Shown here: piece after piece, positions 27,712-37,591 of the stretch
Layout of the letters: each line of letters begins with the position of its first letter
How positions within the stretch are numbered: the first letter of the stretch is position 1
Source of the DNA: Bacteroidota bacterium
Lineage (GTDB): Bacteria > Bacteroidota > Ignavibacteria > Kapaibacteriales > UBA2268
Assembly: GCA_029974985.1 (NCBI GenBank)
Contig: JARKQC010000323.1
Span: forward strand, 32,469 to 96,468
Direction: 5' to 3'
Length of the DNA stretch: 64,000 nucleotides
The notes under the pieces: model-generated
Databases searched by the model: none
Told to the model about the DNA's origin: nothing
What the model saw: only the letters and a program-made list of their open reading frames with translations
Position numbers and translations under genes: made by a program

Positions 27712-27743
27712 TTTGCTATTCAATAACCGTTTACATATTTTCT
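27712..27743 (+). promoter_or_regulatory. Possible promoter of the oxoglutarate dehydrogenase gene
   Basis: TTTG at 27712-27715, a 20-base spacer and TATTTTCT at 27736-27743 resemble the Bacteroidota -33/-7 promoter, but only six of eight bases match at -7. Spacing to the ATG at 27777 (about 26 bases from the predicted start) is reasonable. Confidence 0.4.
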
Positions 27744-27776
27744 AATTGTCAAAGTATAACATTTATATAAGATGAA

Positions 27777-30700
27777 ATGATTAATCTAAATTCTGCTTTT
27801 GAAGATGAATTATATTTCAATTATTTAAAAGACCCTGATTCTGTTGGTGAAGACTGGAAAAATTATTTTGAAAGTATTCACGGTAAATCCCTTTTTGTAA
27901 TGGGAAACAAACCTGTTCCAAGTTCTGAAATCAATTCTAATGAAATTGTTTCTAATACGAAAATTAATTATCAGAATAAAAATATTATATCTAATTCAAA
28001 TATTAATGATTGGTCTAATTTTTCTCAAAGAGATGCCGAACATATTAGAGAAATGATTGATAGCCTTGAGGTGCCATCAGCAAGCTCCACTCGAGTAATG
28101 GCTGTTAAGGCATTAGATGAAAACCGTAGAATTATCAATCGTTATCAAAAGAAATTACGTAAACCACGCATTTCTTTTACACATTTATTAGCTTGGGCAA
28201 TAATTAAAAGTTTACAAAAATATCCAAGATTAAACGATTCATTTGAAATTAAAGATGGTAAACCATATAGAGTAAAAAAAGATGTAATTAATGTTGGTTT
28301 ATCAGTTGATTTTACTACAAGCGATGGCACAAGATTACTTTTAATTCCAAGTTTAAAAAATGCTCAAAATCTCGATTTTTATGAGTTTGTATTACAATTT
28401 GATGATTTATTAGAAAGGGCAAGAACCGGCAAATTAGAATATAATGATTTAGCTGATGTTACTATTACATTGATGAATCCTGGTATGATTGGCACAACGA
28501 TGTCGCAACCAAGATTATTCAAAGGGCAGGGTTCTGTTATTTCTACTGGATTAATTGATTATCCAACAGAATTTCAAGCTATGCGACCAGATGTATTGAC
28601 TAAATTAGCAGTGTCGAAAGTTGTAAATGTTACAAATACTTATGACCATAGAATAATTCACGGTGCAGAATCTGCTGAGTTTTTAGCATATATGAATAAA
28701 TTATTACTTGGAGAATATCATTTTTACGAACAAATTTTTTATAGTTTAAAAATTCCATTCGAACCTATTAAATGGCAAAAAGATTTTACAGATGGAAGTT
28801 TTAGCTTTACTATACAAAATAATGATATTGAAAAAGGTGCACACGTTATGCAAATGATTAATGCATATAGAGTGCGTGGGCATTTGCTATCATCAATTAA
28901 TCCACTTGGTTATGAAAATTATTATTATCCCGAACTAGACCCCGAATATTATGGATTTACAATATGGGATTTAGATAGAATTTTTCATGCTGATGATACT
29001 TGGGTTAATAATAATTTACCGCTTAGAGATATTATTGAATTATTACGAGAGACTTATTGCGGCTCGACGGGTATCGAATTTATGCATATCCAAAGTCCCG
29101 AAATAAAAGATTGGATAAAAAAGAAACTCGAATCAACAAGAAATACAATTGAATATACTGTCGAAGAAAAAATCCAAATTTTAAGAAAACTAATTGATGC
29201 AGAAGTTTTTGAAAATTATTTGCATACAAAATTTGTTGGCTCTAAAAGATTTTCATTAGAAGGTGGAGAGTCATTTATTATATTACTTGATAAAATTTTA
29301 CAAGAATCTGCCGACCAAGATATACATTCCGTAGTTATTGGTATGGCTCACAGAGGCAGACTAAATGTTTTAGCAAATAATATAGGAAAGCCATATAGTA
29401 AAATTTTCAATGAGTTCGAAGGTTTTATTGATGAAAATTCATATCAAGGCTCTGGCGACGTTAAATATCATCTCGGAGATATAGGTATTTATCAAACTTC
29501 TCTTGGCAATCAATGTCGGGTTATGCTTGCTCCCAATCCATCACACTTGGAATTAGTTGACCCAATAGTAGAAGGTATGGCTCGTGCATTAGAAAATGAA
29601 ATAGGGGATAAGACTTATTATAAGGCTTTACCTGTTATTGTTCATGGCGACGCCGCTTTCGCAGGGCAAGGAATTGTTGCAGAAACTCTGAATTTATCGC
29701 TACTTGATGGTTATAAAACTGGCGGCACGATACATATTATTATTAATAATCAAATTGGTTTTACAACAAGTTCGGAATCATCAAGATCCACTTTGTATGC
29801 TACAGATATTGCAAAAATGATACAATCACCAATTATTCACGTAAATGGAAATGATCCTGAAGCTGTGCGTACAGCCGCTTTATTTGCTTTTCAATTCCGA
29901 GCAAAATTTAAACGTGATGTTATCATAGATATGCTTTGCTATCGTAAATATGGGCATAACGAAGGAGATGAACCTTCATATACGCAACCACTATTATACA
30001 AAAAAATAAAGCAGATGACAAATGTTGCTAAAATATACGAAGATCAATTATTAAAAGAAAATTCAATTACTCATACTGAAATTGATGAGTATTATAATGA
30101 TTTAAAAGAACGTCTCGACGACGCTTATGCACGACGCAAAGAACCCAATATTTCGAGTGCAATAGTTCTCCATAATAAAGATAATCAAATTTATGGAAAT
30201 TTGAACACTAATGTATCTAAGGAACTTATCGTAAAAATTGGTAATGCTTTATCTAAAGAGCCAGAAGATTTTATATTAAATCCAAAAATTAAATCTTTAT
30301 TGAAAAAACGTGCCGAAATGATTACTACTGATGAAAAAATGATTGATTGGGCAATGGCTGAATTACTTGGATTAGGTTCAATCTTAAGTGATGGAAAAGA
30401 AGTAAGATTCTCAGGTCAGGATTCTCGTCGTGGTACATTTAGCCAAAGGCATGCTGTTTACACTGATTACGAAAGAGAATTTGATTATATTCCATTAAAT
30501 CATATAGGTGGCGATCAAGCTGTTTTAAGAATTTTCGATAGCCCTCTTTCAGAAATCGCAGTTATGGGTTTTGAATATGGTTATAGCGTTATAGCACAAA
30601 ATGGACTTACAATTTGGGAAGCACAATTTGGAGATTTTGCTAATAATGCACAAACAATTATTGACCAATATGTATCTTGCTCCGAAGTAAAATGGGAGCA

Positions 30701-31373
30701 AACAAGTAATTTGGTAATTTTATTACCGCATAGTTACGATGGGCAAGGACCAGAACATTCAAGCGCCAGAATTGAACGCTATCTACAATTATGTGCTGAA
30801 AATAATATGTTTGTTTGTAATTTTTCAACTCCCGCGAATTATTTCCACGCATTACGCAGACAAACATTATTAAATATCAAAATGCCAATGATATTATTTA
30901 CACCAAAATCTATGTTAAGAAATCATTTAGCAGTTTCTTCTGTTGAAGATTTAACTAATGGAAAATTTCAACATATCATTGATGATGAAATTCAAAATAA
31001 AGAATCAGTAAAAAGAGTGATTCTAACTTCTGGTAAAATTTATTATGAATTACATCAAGAAAGATTAAAAAGAAATATTGAAGACATTGCTATTGTTAGA
31101 ATTGAGCAATATTATCCATTTAATCAAGAGCTTTTCTTCAAAATTCTAAAGCAATACTCAAATATTAATGAAATTTTATGGGTACAAGAAGAGCCTAAAA
31201 ATCAAGGTGCTTGGACATTCTTATTTAATATTTTTGTTGATATTCTTGGTGATAAACTAAATATGTTAAAATATGTTGGCAGAAAAGCAAGCGCTGCAAC
31301 TGCTACGGGTTATCATATTATTCATATCAAAGAACAAGAAAACATTATAAATAAAGCATTAAGTTTTGAGTAG
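27777..31373 (+). CDS. kgd: Multifunctional 2-oxoglutarate dehydrogenase, E2-core/E1 fusion
   Basis: A 1198-residue fusion. Residues 1-45 are the E1 N-terminal segment (NYLKDPDSVGEDWKNYF). About 85-320 is an acyltransferase E2 core with catalytic DHRIIHG (290-296). From about 350 on is the thiamine-diphosphate E1: GMAHRGRLNVL (522-532), GDAAFAGQG (624-632), then a ThDP/Mg loop GGTIHIIINNQIGFT, and the transketolase C-terminal half (SGQDSRRGTFSQRH). It converts 2-oxoglutarate to succinyl-CoA. There is no lipoyl domain in it, so it must use a lipoyl carrier encoded elsewhere. This layout is best known from actinobacterial Kgd/OdhA. Confidence 0.93.
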   Translation: MINLNSAFEDELYFNYLKDPDSVGEDWKNYFESIHGKSLFVMGNKPVPSSEINSNEIVSNTKINYQNKNIISNSNINDWSNFSQRDAEHIREMIDSLEVPSASSTRVMAVKALDENRRIINRYQKKLRKPRISFTHLLAWAIIKSLQKYPRLNDSFEIKDGKPYRVKKDVINVGLSVDFTTSDGTRLLLIPSLKNAQNLDFYEFVLQFDDLLERARTGKLEYNDLADVTITLMNPGMIGTTMSQPRLFKGQGSVISTGLIDYPTEFQAMRPDVLTKLAVSKVVNVTNTYDHRIIHGAESAEFLAYMNKLLLGEYHFYEQIFYSLKIPFEPIKWQKDFTDGSFSFTIQNNDIEKGAHVMQMINAYRVRGHLLSSINPLGYENYYYPELDPEYYGFTIWDLDRIFHADDTWVNNNLPLRDIIELLRETYCGSTGIEFMHIQSPEIKDWIKKKLESTRNTIEYTVEEKIQILRKLIDAEVFENYLHTKFVGSKRFSLEGGESFIILLDKILQESADQDIHSVVIGMAHRGRLNVLANNIGKPYSKIFNEFEGFIDENSYQGSGDVKYHLGDIGIYQTSLGNQCRVMLAPNPSHLELVDPIVEGMARALENEIGDKTYYKALPVIVHGDAAFAGQGIVAETLNLSLLDGYKTGGTIHIIINNQIGFTTSSESSRSTLYATDIAKMIQSPIIHVNGNDPEAVRTAALFAFQFRAKFKRDVIIDMLCYRKYGHNEGDEPSYTQPLLYKKIKQMTNVAKIYEDQLLKENSITHTEIDEYYNDLKERLDDAYARRKEPNISSAIVLHNKDNQIYGNLNTNVSKELIVKIGNALSKEPEDFILNPKIKSLLKKRAEMITTDEKMIDWAMAELLGLGSILSDGKEVRFSGQDSRRGTFSQRHAVYTDYEREFDYIPLNHIGGDQAVLRIFDSPLSEIAVMGFEYGYSVIAQNGLTIWEAQFGDFANNAQTIIDQYVSCSEVKWEQTSNLVILLPHSYDGQGPEHSSARIERYLQLCAENNMFVCNFSTPANYFHALRRQTLLNIKMPMILFTPKSMLRNHLAVSSVEDLTNGKFQHIIDDEIQNKESVKRVILTSGKIYYELHQERLKRNIEDIAIVRIEQYYPFNQELFFKILKQYSNINEILWVQEEPKNQGAWTFLFNIFVDILGDKLNMLKYVGRKASAATATGYHIIHIKEQENIINKALSFE

Positions 31374-31433
31374 TAAATTTCGTTGATTTGCATTGTAATT
31401 ATGCAAAATTCTACAAAATATTATTATATAATA

Positions 31434-31469
31434 AAAGAGGCTGAACTCGTAATTTGAGTTAGCCTCTTT
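31434..31469. terminator. Bidirectional terminator between kgd and mscL
   Basis: AAAGAGGCT and GAACTC arm (31434-31448) pairs with GAGTT and AGCCTCTTT (31456-31469), about 14 bp, a 7-base loop and a short T-run. The genes on both sides converge. Confidence 0.8.
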
Positions 31470-31484
31470 CTACATTAAAAAAAA

Positions 31485-31886
31485 TTATTTATTCTTTAAA
31501 ATATCACGAATTTCTTCAAGTAATAATTCTTGTTTATTTGGTTCAGGTGGAGGAGCTGGTATATCTTCTTTTTTTCTTTTGAAATTGTTAATTAATTTAA
31601 TAAACATAAATATTGATGCGGCAATAATTAAAAAATCAAAAATATTTTGAATAAACATTCCATAATTTAAGGTTACAGCGGCAGTTTCACCAACAGCATC
31701 TTTTAAAACAAAAGATAAATCTTTGAAATTCACAGCACCAACAATTATACTTATAAATGGCATAATAATATCTGCTACTAAAGAGCTAACAATTTTGCCA
31801 AATGCACCACCAATAATCACACCAACGGCTAAATCAACGACATTACCACGAGAAATAAATTCTTTAAACTCTGAAACTAAAGACAT
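31485..31886 (-). CDS. mscL: Large-conductance mechanosensitive channel
   Basis: MscL is a pentameric inner-membrane channel that opens under hypo-osmotic shock. The 133-residue sequence has the family start [40 protein letters not shown] second helix near residues 72-100 and a charged C-terminal helix ([14 protein letters not shown]) follow. It is monocistronic with a convergent neighbour. Confidence 0.96.
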   Translation of the reverse strand: MSLVSEFKEFISRGNVVDLAVGVIIGGAFGKIVSSLVADIIMPFISIIVGAVNFKDLSFVLKDAVGETAAVTLNYGMFIQNIFDFLIIAASIFMFIKLINNFKRKKEDIPAPPPEPNKQELLLEEIRDILKNK

Positions 31887-31967
31887 AAAATAATACCTTT
31901 TAAAAATAAAAAAAAATAAATTACTCTATAATAGTGTAAAAATAAATATGAACTAATTTTATTGTAA

Positions 31968-32005
31968 AAAAAACCGGAAATACTATAATAATAAATCCGG
32001 TTTTT
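31968..32005 (-). terminator. Terminator of the yceD-to-gcvPB transcription unit
   Basis: AAAACCGGA (31970-31978) and TCCGGTTTT (31996-32004) form a 9-bp stem with a 17-base loop. On the minus strand it directly follows gcvPB and ends in a run of T. Confidence 0.8.
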
Positions 32006-32016
32006 ATAAAAAAAAA

Positions 32017-33465
32017 TTAATTAGCTTTATATCTAATATTTAATTTTCTTGCCGCAAGTGCATCATCAACTCTACGTATAGGAGTATTACGAGGTGCGCC
32101 AGTAACGAGTTCTGGATTTGTTCGTGCTTCTTCAGCAATTTTATTCATTATATCTGCAAAGTTCTCAAGGGTTTCAACAGTTTCTGTTTCAGTAGGCTCT
32201 ATTAACATGCATTCGTGAACTATAAGAGGAAAATAAATAGTTGGCGCATGAACACCGTAATCTAAAAGACGTTTTGCAATATCTTTAGCACTTACTCCTA
32301 ATTCTTTTTGATAATCAGCACTTATAACAAATTCGTGCATACCATATTCAGAATAGGGTAATAAATAGTTATCTTTAATCAATGCTCTAATATAATTAGA
32401 ATTAATAATAGCATTTTCACTAATTTCACGGAGTCCCTTCGCTCCATGCATTCTAATATATGTATAAGCACGCGTCAGCATACCAAAGTTTCCCCAAAAT
32501 GCAAGTACTTTACCAATAGATTCTGGTTTATCAAAATTCATAATAAATTTATCATCAACTTTTTCAATATGTGGTACAGGTAAATATGGAATTAACCTTT
32601 CACTTACGCATATTGGTCCAGAACCTGGGCCGCCACCACCATGAGGAGTAGAAAAAGTCTTATGTAAATTAATATGAACACAATCAAAACCCATATCACC
32701 AGGGCGTGCTATACCAAGCAAGGCATTCAAATTAGCACCGTCCATATAAGTTAATCCACCACAAGAGCGAACCATTTCTGTAATAGCAAGAATTTCTTTT
32801 TCAAAAATTCCGACAGTGTTTGGATTAGTTAGCATAAATCCAGCAATATCGTCGCCAAGTTTAGATTTTAAATCATCTAAATCTACTCTTCCAGCATCGT
32901 TAGATTTTAATTCAACAATTTCAAAACCAGCAATAGCTGCAGAAGCGGGATTAGTGCCGTGAGCCGCGTTTGGAATTAAAATTTTTGTTCTTTTAAAATC
33001 TTTACGAGCGTGGTGATATGCTCTGAATGCTAAAATACTAGTCAATTCACCATGCGAACCGGCAGCGGGTTGAAGCGAAACGCCATGCAATCCTGTAATT
33101 TCTTTCAAAGCTTCGCCGAGTTCAAACATCACTTGTAAAGCGCCTTGGCTCATTTCATCTGTTGAATGAGGGTGTAATTCTGTAAAACCAGATAGGGAAG
33201 AAGTAACCTCATTAATTTTAGGATTATATTTCATAGTACAAGACCCAAGAGGATAAAATCCTAAATCAATATTATAGTTTAAATGAGCAAGTCTAAGAAA
33301 ATGCCTTGCAATTTCATTTTCACTAATTTCTGGTAATTCAGCGTCGTTTTTTCTAATAAATTTATCTGGTATTTTTGTATTGATATCATAAGCATCAACA
33401 TCGAGTTCAGGTAAGGAATATCCTACTCTGCCTTTTCTACTTTTTTCAAAAATTAACTGTTCCAT
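32017..33465 (-). CDS. gcvPB: Glycine dehydrogenase (decarboxylating) subunit 2
   Basis: The PLP-dependent P-protein subunit 2 of the glycine cleavage system. The 482-residue length is that of the split, two-subunit form. The PLP lysine lies in [17 protein letters not shown] (about 265-281), preceded by [12 protein letters not shown] (about 165) and [13 protein letters not shown]. Subunit 1 (gcvPA), gcvT and gcvH are not in the window. It is 21 bp downstream of rnc, on the same strand, and is the last gene of the run. Confidence 0.95.
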   Translation of the reverse strand: MEQLIFEKSRKGRVGYSLPELDVDAYDINTKIPDKFIRKNDAELPEISENEIARHFLRLAHLNYNIDLGFYPLGSCTMKYNPKINEVTSSLSGFTELHPHSTDEMSQGALQVMFELGEALKEITGLHGVSLQPAAGSHGELTSILAFRAYHHARKDFKRTKILIPNAAHGTNPASAAIAGFEIVELKSNDAGRVDLDDLKSKLGDDIAGFMLTNPNTVGIFEKEILAITEMVRSCGGLTYMDGANLNALLGIARPGDMGFDCVHINLHKTFSTPHGGGGPGSGPICVSERLIPYLPVPHIEKVDDKFIMNFDKPESIGKVLAFWGNFGMLTRAYTYIRMHGAKGLREISENAIINSNYIRALIKDNYLLPYSEYGMHEFVISADYQKELGVSAKDIAKRLLDYGVHAPTIYFPLIVHECMLIEPTETETVETLENFADIMNKIAEEARTNPELVTGAPRNTPIRRVDDALAARKLNIRYKAN

Positions 33466-33486
33466 ATAAATCCAAATTTAATTAAT

Positions 33487-34284
33487 TTACAAATTATCCA
33501 AAGCCGCGAGTGCCGCTTTTTGTTCAGCTTCTTTTTTATTTCTACCGATACCTGTTCCTTTAATCTCACCCTCAATAAGTACAGCAATGACAAATTTTTT
33601 ATCGTGAGCAGGACCAGTATCTTCAACAACTTGATAAATGGGAGCTTTTTTCCCATTTTTTTGCACCAATTCCATCAATTTACTTTTATAGTTACTATCT
33701 TCGAGCATACTATTTTTTATAATTATTGGAATTAGCGTTTTTACAATAAAATTTGTAACATCTTTATAGCCAGAATCAATATAAATAGCGGCTATTAAAG
33801 CCTCCATAGCATCAGAAATAATTGTTTCGTTACCTGATTTTAATTCTTTTTCAGCGCCATGGCTTACTCGAATAAATCTATCGAGTTCTAATTCCTTCGC
33901 ACAACGAGCTAATGCTGATTTATTAACCATCATAGAGCGAAGTTTTGAAAGCGAGCCTTCCATTTCATTGGTATAATTAGCAAATAAATAATCTGTAACA
34001 ACCATATTTAATACGGCATCGCCTAAAAATTCAAGTCTTTCGTTTGAATTTATTTTATCAAACGAAAGAACTTGAAGATATGATCTATGTGTTAGAGCTT
34101 GTTCAAAAATTGCACAATTTTCAATTTTTATACCAAATTTATTTTCAAACTCTAATTTAATAGTATTATCAAAATATCCAATAGTTTTGAAACCTTTTTT
34201 TGATTGCTCTTTAATCTCTTTTGAATCAAGAGATGTAGATTTAAAAAAAAGATTTCCATATATTTGTTTAAATAGGTTTTTCAA
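33487..34284 (-). CDS. rnc: Ribonuclease III
   Basis: RNase III cleaves double-stranded RNA in rRNA and mRNA processing. The 265-residue protein has about 45 extra N-terminal residues. The catalytic domain has NERLEFLGDAVLNMVVTDYLF (about 82-102) with the acidic metal ligands, and DAMEALIAAIYIDSGY (about 148-163). A C-terminal double-stranded RNA-binding domain covers about 194-264. It follows fabF by 18 bp, a conserved fab-rnc arrangement. Confidence 0.95.
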   Translation of the reverse strand: MKNLFKQIYGNLFFKSTSLDSKEIKEQSKKGFKTIGYFDNTIKLEFENKFGIKIENCAIFEQALTHRSYLQVLSFDKINSNERLEFLGDAVLNMVVTDYLFANYTNEMEGSLSKLRSMMVNKSALARCAKELELDRFIRVSHGAEKELKSGNETIISDAMEALIAAIYIDSGYKDVTNFIVKTLIPIIIKNSMLEDSNYKSKLMELVQKNGKKAPIYQVVEDTGPAHDKKFVIAVLIEGEIKGTGIGRNKKEAEQKAALAALDNL

Positions 34285-34302
34285 AACAAAACCGACAATA
34301 AA

Positions 34303-35562
34303 TTACTTTTTGTATTCTTTAAAACACAATGAAGCATTATGACCACCAAAACCGAAAGTATTACTAATAGCCGCTCTAATTTTTTTATCAATAGCTTTAT
34401 TTGGTACATAATTCAAATCACAGTCTTCATCTGGATTAGAATAATTAATAGTAGGTGGAATTTTTGAATTATGTATTGCTAAAACCGTAGCAATTGCTTC
34501 AATAGCTCCAGCTGCACCAAGTAAGTGCCCAGTCATTGATTTTGTTGATGATACTGCTAATTTATAAGCATAATCGCCAAATACAGTTTTGATAGCTGAT
34601 GTTTCGTTTCTATCATTAAACGGTGTAGAAGTACCGTGTGCATTAATATAATCTATATCTTCGGGTTTAAGCCCAGCATCTTTAATAGCAAGCGACATTG
34701 ATCTAACAGCTCCCTCACCGCCAGCGGCAGGTTGAGTGATATGATAAGCATCATCGGTAAGACCGAATCCAGCTAATTCACAATAAATCTTAGCGCCTCT
34801 TTTAATGGCATGTTCTTCTGTTTCTAGAATAAGAATTCCAGCTCCTTCTCCAATAACGAAACCATCTCTTTCTTTATCAAATGGACGGCTTGCAGTAGCA
34901 GGGTCGTCATTTCTTGTTGAAAGTGCTTTCATTGCATTAAATCCACCAACACCCATTGGACAAACTACAGCTTCCGATCCACCAGTAATCATCATATCTG
35001 CATCGCCACGCTGAATTAACATTAGTGCGTCGGCTAAAGAGTGTGATGAAGTAGCACAAGCAGATACAGTGCCATAATTTGGTCCTTTTAATCCCCATTT
35101 AATAGCAACGTGTCCCGCCGCTATATCAGAAATTAACATAGGTACAAAAAATGGCGAGATTCTATCTGGTTTACCATCGCGTTCGTATAAAGTTTGTTGT
35201 TGGTGGTGATATGTCCACATACCACCTATGCCCGAGCCTATTACAACACCAATTCGTTCTTTATCAAGTTCATCAAAATTAATACCTGCATCTTCAACAG
35301 CCATTGTTGCACTTGACAAAGCATATTGAGTAAACAAGTCCATTCTTTGGGCTTCTTTATATCCTATATGCAATGTAGGGTCGTAATTTTTTACTTCACA
35401 AGCAAATTGAGTCTTAAATTCTGAAGCGTCAAATTTAGTTATCGGAGCGCCTCCACTTTTACCTTCGATTAATGAGTTCCAATATTCAGTAAGGTTGTTG
35501 CCGATAGGGGTTACAGCCCCCATTCCCGTTACAACAACCTTAGGAAAATTATATCTCGGCAT
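34303..35562 (-). CDS. fabF: Beta-ketoacyl-ACP synthase II
   Basis: FabF condenses acyl-ACP with malonyl-ACP during fatty acid elongation. The 419-residue sequence carries the Cys-His-His triad: the cysteine in GTVSACATSSH (about 165), the first histidine in INAHGTSTPFND (about 310) and the second in STKSMTGHLLGAAGA (about 345). The C-terminus has SNTFGFGGHNASL. It is 34 bp after acpP. Confidence 0.97.
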   Translation of the reverse strand: MPRYNFPKVVVTGMGAVTPIGNNLTEYWNSLIEGKSGGAPITKFDASEFKTQFACEVKNYDPTLHIGYKEAQRMDLFTQYALSSATMAVEDAGINFDELDKERIGVVIGSGIGGMWTYHHQQQTLYERDGKPDRISPFFVPMLISDIAAGHVAIKWGLKGPNYGTVSACATSSHSLADALMLIQRGDADMMITGGSEAVVCPMGVGGFNAMKALSTRNDDPATASRPFDKERDGFVIGEGAGILILETEEHAIKRGAKIYCELAGFGLTDDAYHITQPAAGGEGAVRSMSLAIKDAGLKPEDIDYINAHGTSTPFNDRNETSAIKTVFGDYAYKLAVSSTKSMTGHLLGAAGAIEAIATVLAIHNSKIPPTINYSNPDEDCDLNYVPNKAIDKKIRAAISNTFGFGGHNASLCFKEYKK

Positions 35563-35596
35563 AATGTTTTATCCGCCGTTATTTAATGAAAAAAGA

Positions 35597-35830
35597 TTAT
35601 TGATGTTGTTCTAAATAAGAAATAACCATACCTACTGTTTGAATTTTTTCTGCATCACTATCTTCGATTGTGATGTTAAATTCTTTTTCAAACTCCATAA
35701 TGAGTTCAACAGTATCAAGAGAATCAGCGCCTAAATCTTTTGTAAATGATGCATCATCTGTTATTTGTGATTTTTCAACACCTAACTTTTTAACGATGAT
35801 ATCCGTAACTCTGTTTCTGTAATCTGACAT
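35597..35830 (-). CDS. acpP: Acyl carrier protein
   Basis: A 77-residue acidic four-helix protein carrying growing acyl chains. The phosphopantetheine-accepting serine is in [14 protein letters not shown] (Ser near 37), which is modified by AcpS (gene at 3344). It sits between fabG and fabF as is usual. Confidence 0.97.
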   Translation of the reverse strand: MSDYRNRVTDIIVKKLGVEKSQITDDASFTKDLGADSLDTVELIMEFEKEFNITIEDSDAEKIQTVGMVISYLEQHQ

Positions 35831-35883
35831 AATATCTCCAAAAATAAAAAAATAAAAAAAAATAAAAAATTATAAAAATTAAT

Positions 35884-36630
35884 TTACATTGCTAAACCAC
35901 CGTCAACGTGTAATACTTGTCCCGTAATATATTTTGCAGAATCACTTGCAAAAAATAATACAACATCAGCAATTTCATCAGCGTTTGCAACACGTTTAAG
36001 CGGTATATTATTCATAAAAAATTCTTTTTGTTCATCAGATAATTTATTAGTCATATCTGTATCAACATAACCCGGTGCAATAAGATTTACTGTAATATTG
36101 CGAGAAGCAAGCTCTTTTGCAATACTTTTTGTTAGCCCTATCATACCCGCTTTTGCAGCTGCATAATTAGTCTGACCCGCATTTCCTATAGTACCAACGA
36201 TTGAACCAATATTAATAATTCGGCCATAGCGTTGCCCCATCATAATTCTCGATGTTGCTTTAATACAATTAAAAGTACCTTTTAAATTTATATCTATAAC
36301 ATCGTCCCAATCAGACTCAGACATACGAATAATCAAATTATCCTTTGTAATACCAGCATTATTGATTAAAATATCAATTCTGCTTTCTTTTTTTGCAATT
36401 TGCGAAATAGCATCGCTAACAAATTCTAAATTTGAAACATCAACTTTAACAAATTCAATATTGTTAATTACAGTTTCATCGTTAGAAAAATCAGTTTTGC
36501 TATTAGGTAAATTCCTACCAAAAGCATAAACCTTCGCTCCAGCCTTGCAAAATGCAATAGATATTGCTTTACCAATACCTCTTATACCACCAGTTACAAT
36601 TACAATTTTATCTTTCAAAATTTTATCCAA
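35884..36630 (-). CDS. fabG: 3-oxoacyl-ACP reductase
   Basis: A 248-residue short-chain dehydrogenase reducing 3-oxoacyl-ACP with NADPH. It has the Rossmann motif VTGGIRGIGKAIS (about 13-25), NNAG (about 90), the catalytic Ser-Tyr-Lys (IGSIVG, YAAAKAG) and the FabG-type end YITGQVLHVDGGLAM. One cofactor-loop base step is slightly unusual (GGIRGIG rather than GASRGIG). Context in the fab cluster makes the assignment firm. Confidence 0.95.
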   Translation of the reverse strand: MDKILKDKIVIVTGGIRGIGKAISIAFCKAGAKVYAFGRNLPNSKTDFSNDETVINNIEFVKVDVSNLEFVSDAISQIAKKESRIDILINNAGITKDNLIIRMSESDWDDVIDINLKGTFNCIKATSRIMMGQRYGRIINIGSIVGTIGNAGQTNYAAAKAGMIGLTKSIAKELASRNITVNLIAPGYVDTDMTNKLSDEQKEFFMNNIPLKRVANADEIADVVLFFASDSAKYITGQVLHVDGGLAM

Positions 36631-36666
36631 ATATAAAATGTAAAATTAGTAAAAAAAAATGAGAAA

Positions 36667-37590
36667 TCAAAAATACTTTTCTATATCTGTGAATTTATCA
36701 CAAGCCAAAATTTCAACATCTGTCAAAGTTCTTTTTACAAGACCTTGTAAAACATTGCCTGGACCAATTTCCATATAAGAGTTAATACCGTCTTCTTTCA
36801 TTTGTAATAATGATTGCGACCATTTAACAGGCGAAGTAAGTTGCTCGATAAGAGCATTTTTAATTTCTTCTGCTTTAACTAATGGTTTAGCATAAACATT
36901 TGAATAAACGGGTTTGTTTGCATCGTTAAATTTTATTTTATCAATAGCAATTTTTAATTCATTTTTTGCTGGTTCCATTAATGGAGAGTGAAATGCACCG
37001 CTAACAGTCAATTCAGTTACCATTCTTGCACCTGCTTCTTTAAATTTAATTGCATTTTCTCTTAAATAATCTCGTGAACCAGAAATTACCACTTGACCGG
37101 GTGAATTATAATTTGCCGCAACAATTACGTTTGGTTTGCCGATTTCTGAAAGTTCTTTACATAAAGATTCGAGTTTATCATCAGCGAGATTAATTACCGC
37201 AAACATAGTGCCGGGTAAATCTTTTCCAGCCTCGAACATTAATTGACCGCGTTTACTAACTAAACCGAGTGCGTCTTCGAAAGAAATAGCGCCAACAGAA
37301 AATAATGCGGCATATTCACCAACTGAATGCCCTGCCACAGCAGAAAATTCAATTTTATCTTTAATTAAGCTAAAATTTATAGCAGAATGTAAAAAGATAG
37401 CTGGCTGAGTGTATCGAGTTTCTTTGAGTACCTCCACTGGTCCGTTAAAACAAATATCACTTAATGAATAAGCAAGTAATTCATTTGCTTGATTTATCAT
37501 TTTTTTTGCTATATCGGAATTGTCGTAAATATCTTTTAACATACCTACATATTGCGAACCCTGTCCAGAGAATAATAATGCTTTTTTCAT
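36667..37590 (-). CDS. fabD: Malonyl-CoA:ACP transacylase
   Basis: FabD loads malonyl groups onto ACP. The 307-residue protein has the start LLFSGQGSQYVGM, the nucleophile serine in AGHSVGEYAAL (about 87-97), the malonate-binding arginine region and the catalytic histidine in SGAFHSPLM (about 200). Only one base separates it from fabH upstream. Confidence 0.96.
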   Translation of the reverse strand: MKKALLFSGQGSQYVGMLKDIYDNSDIAKKMINQANELLAYSLSDICFNGPVEVLKETRYTQPAIFLHSAINFSLIKDKIEFSAVAGHSVGEYAALFSVGAISFEDALGLVSKRGQLMFEAGKDLPGTMFAVINLADDKLESLCKELSEIGKPNVIVAANYNSPGQVVISGSRDYLRENAIKFKEAGARMVTELTVSGAFHSPLMEPAKNELKIAIDKIKFNDANKPVYSNVYAKPLVKAEEIKNALIEQLTSPVKWSQSLLQMKEDGINSYMEIGPGNVLQGLVKRTLTDVEILACDKFTDIEKYF

Positions 37591-37591
37591 A

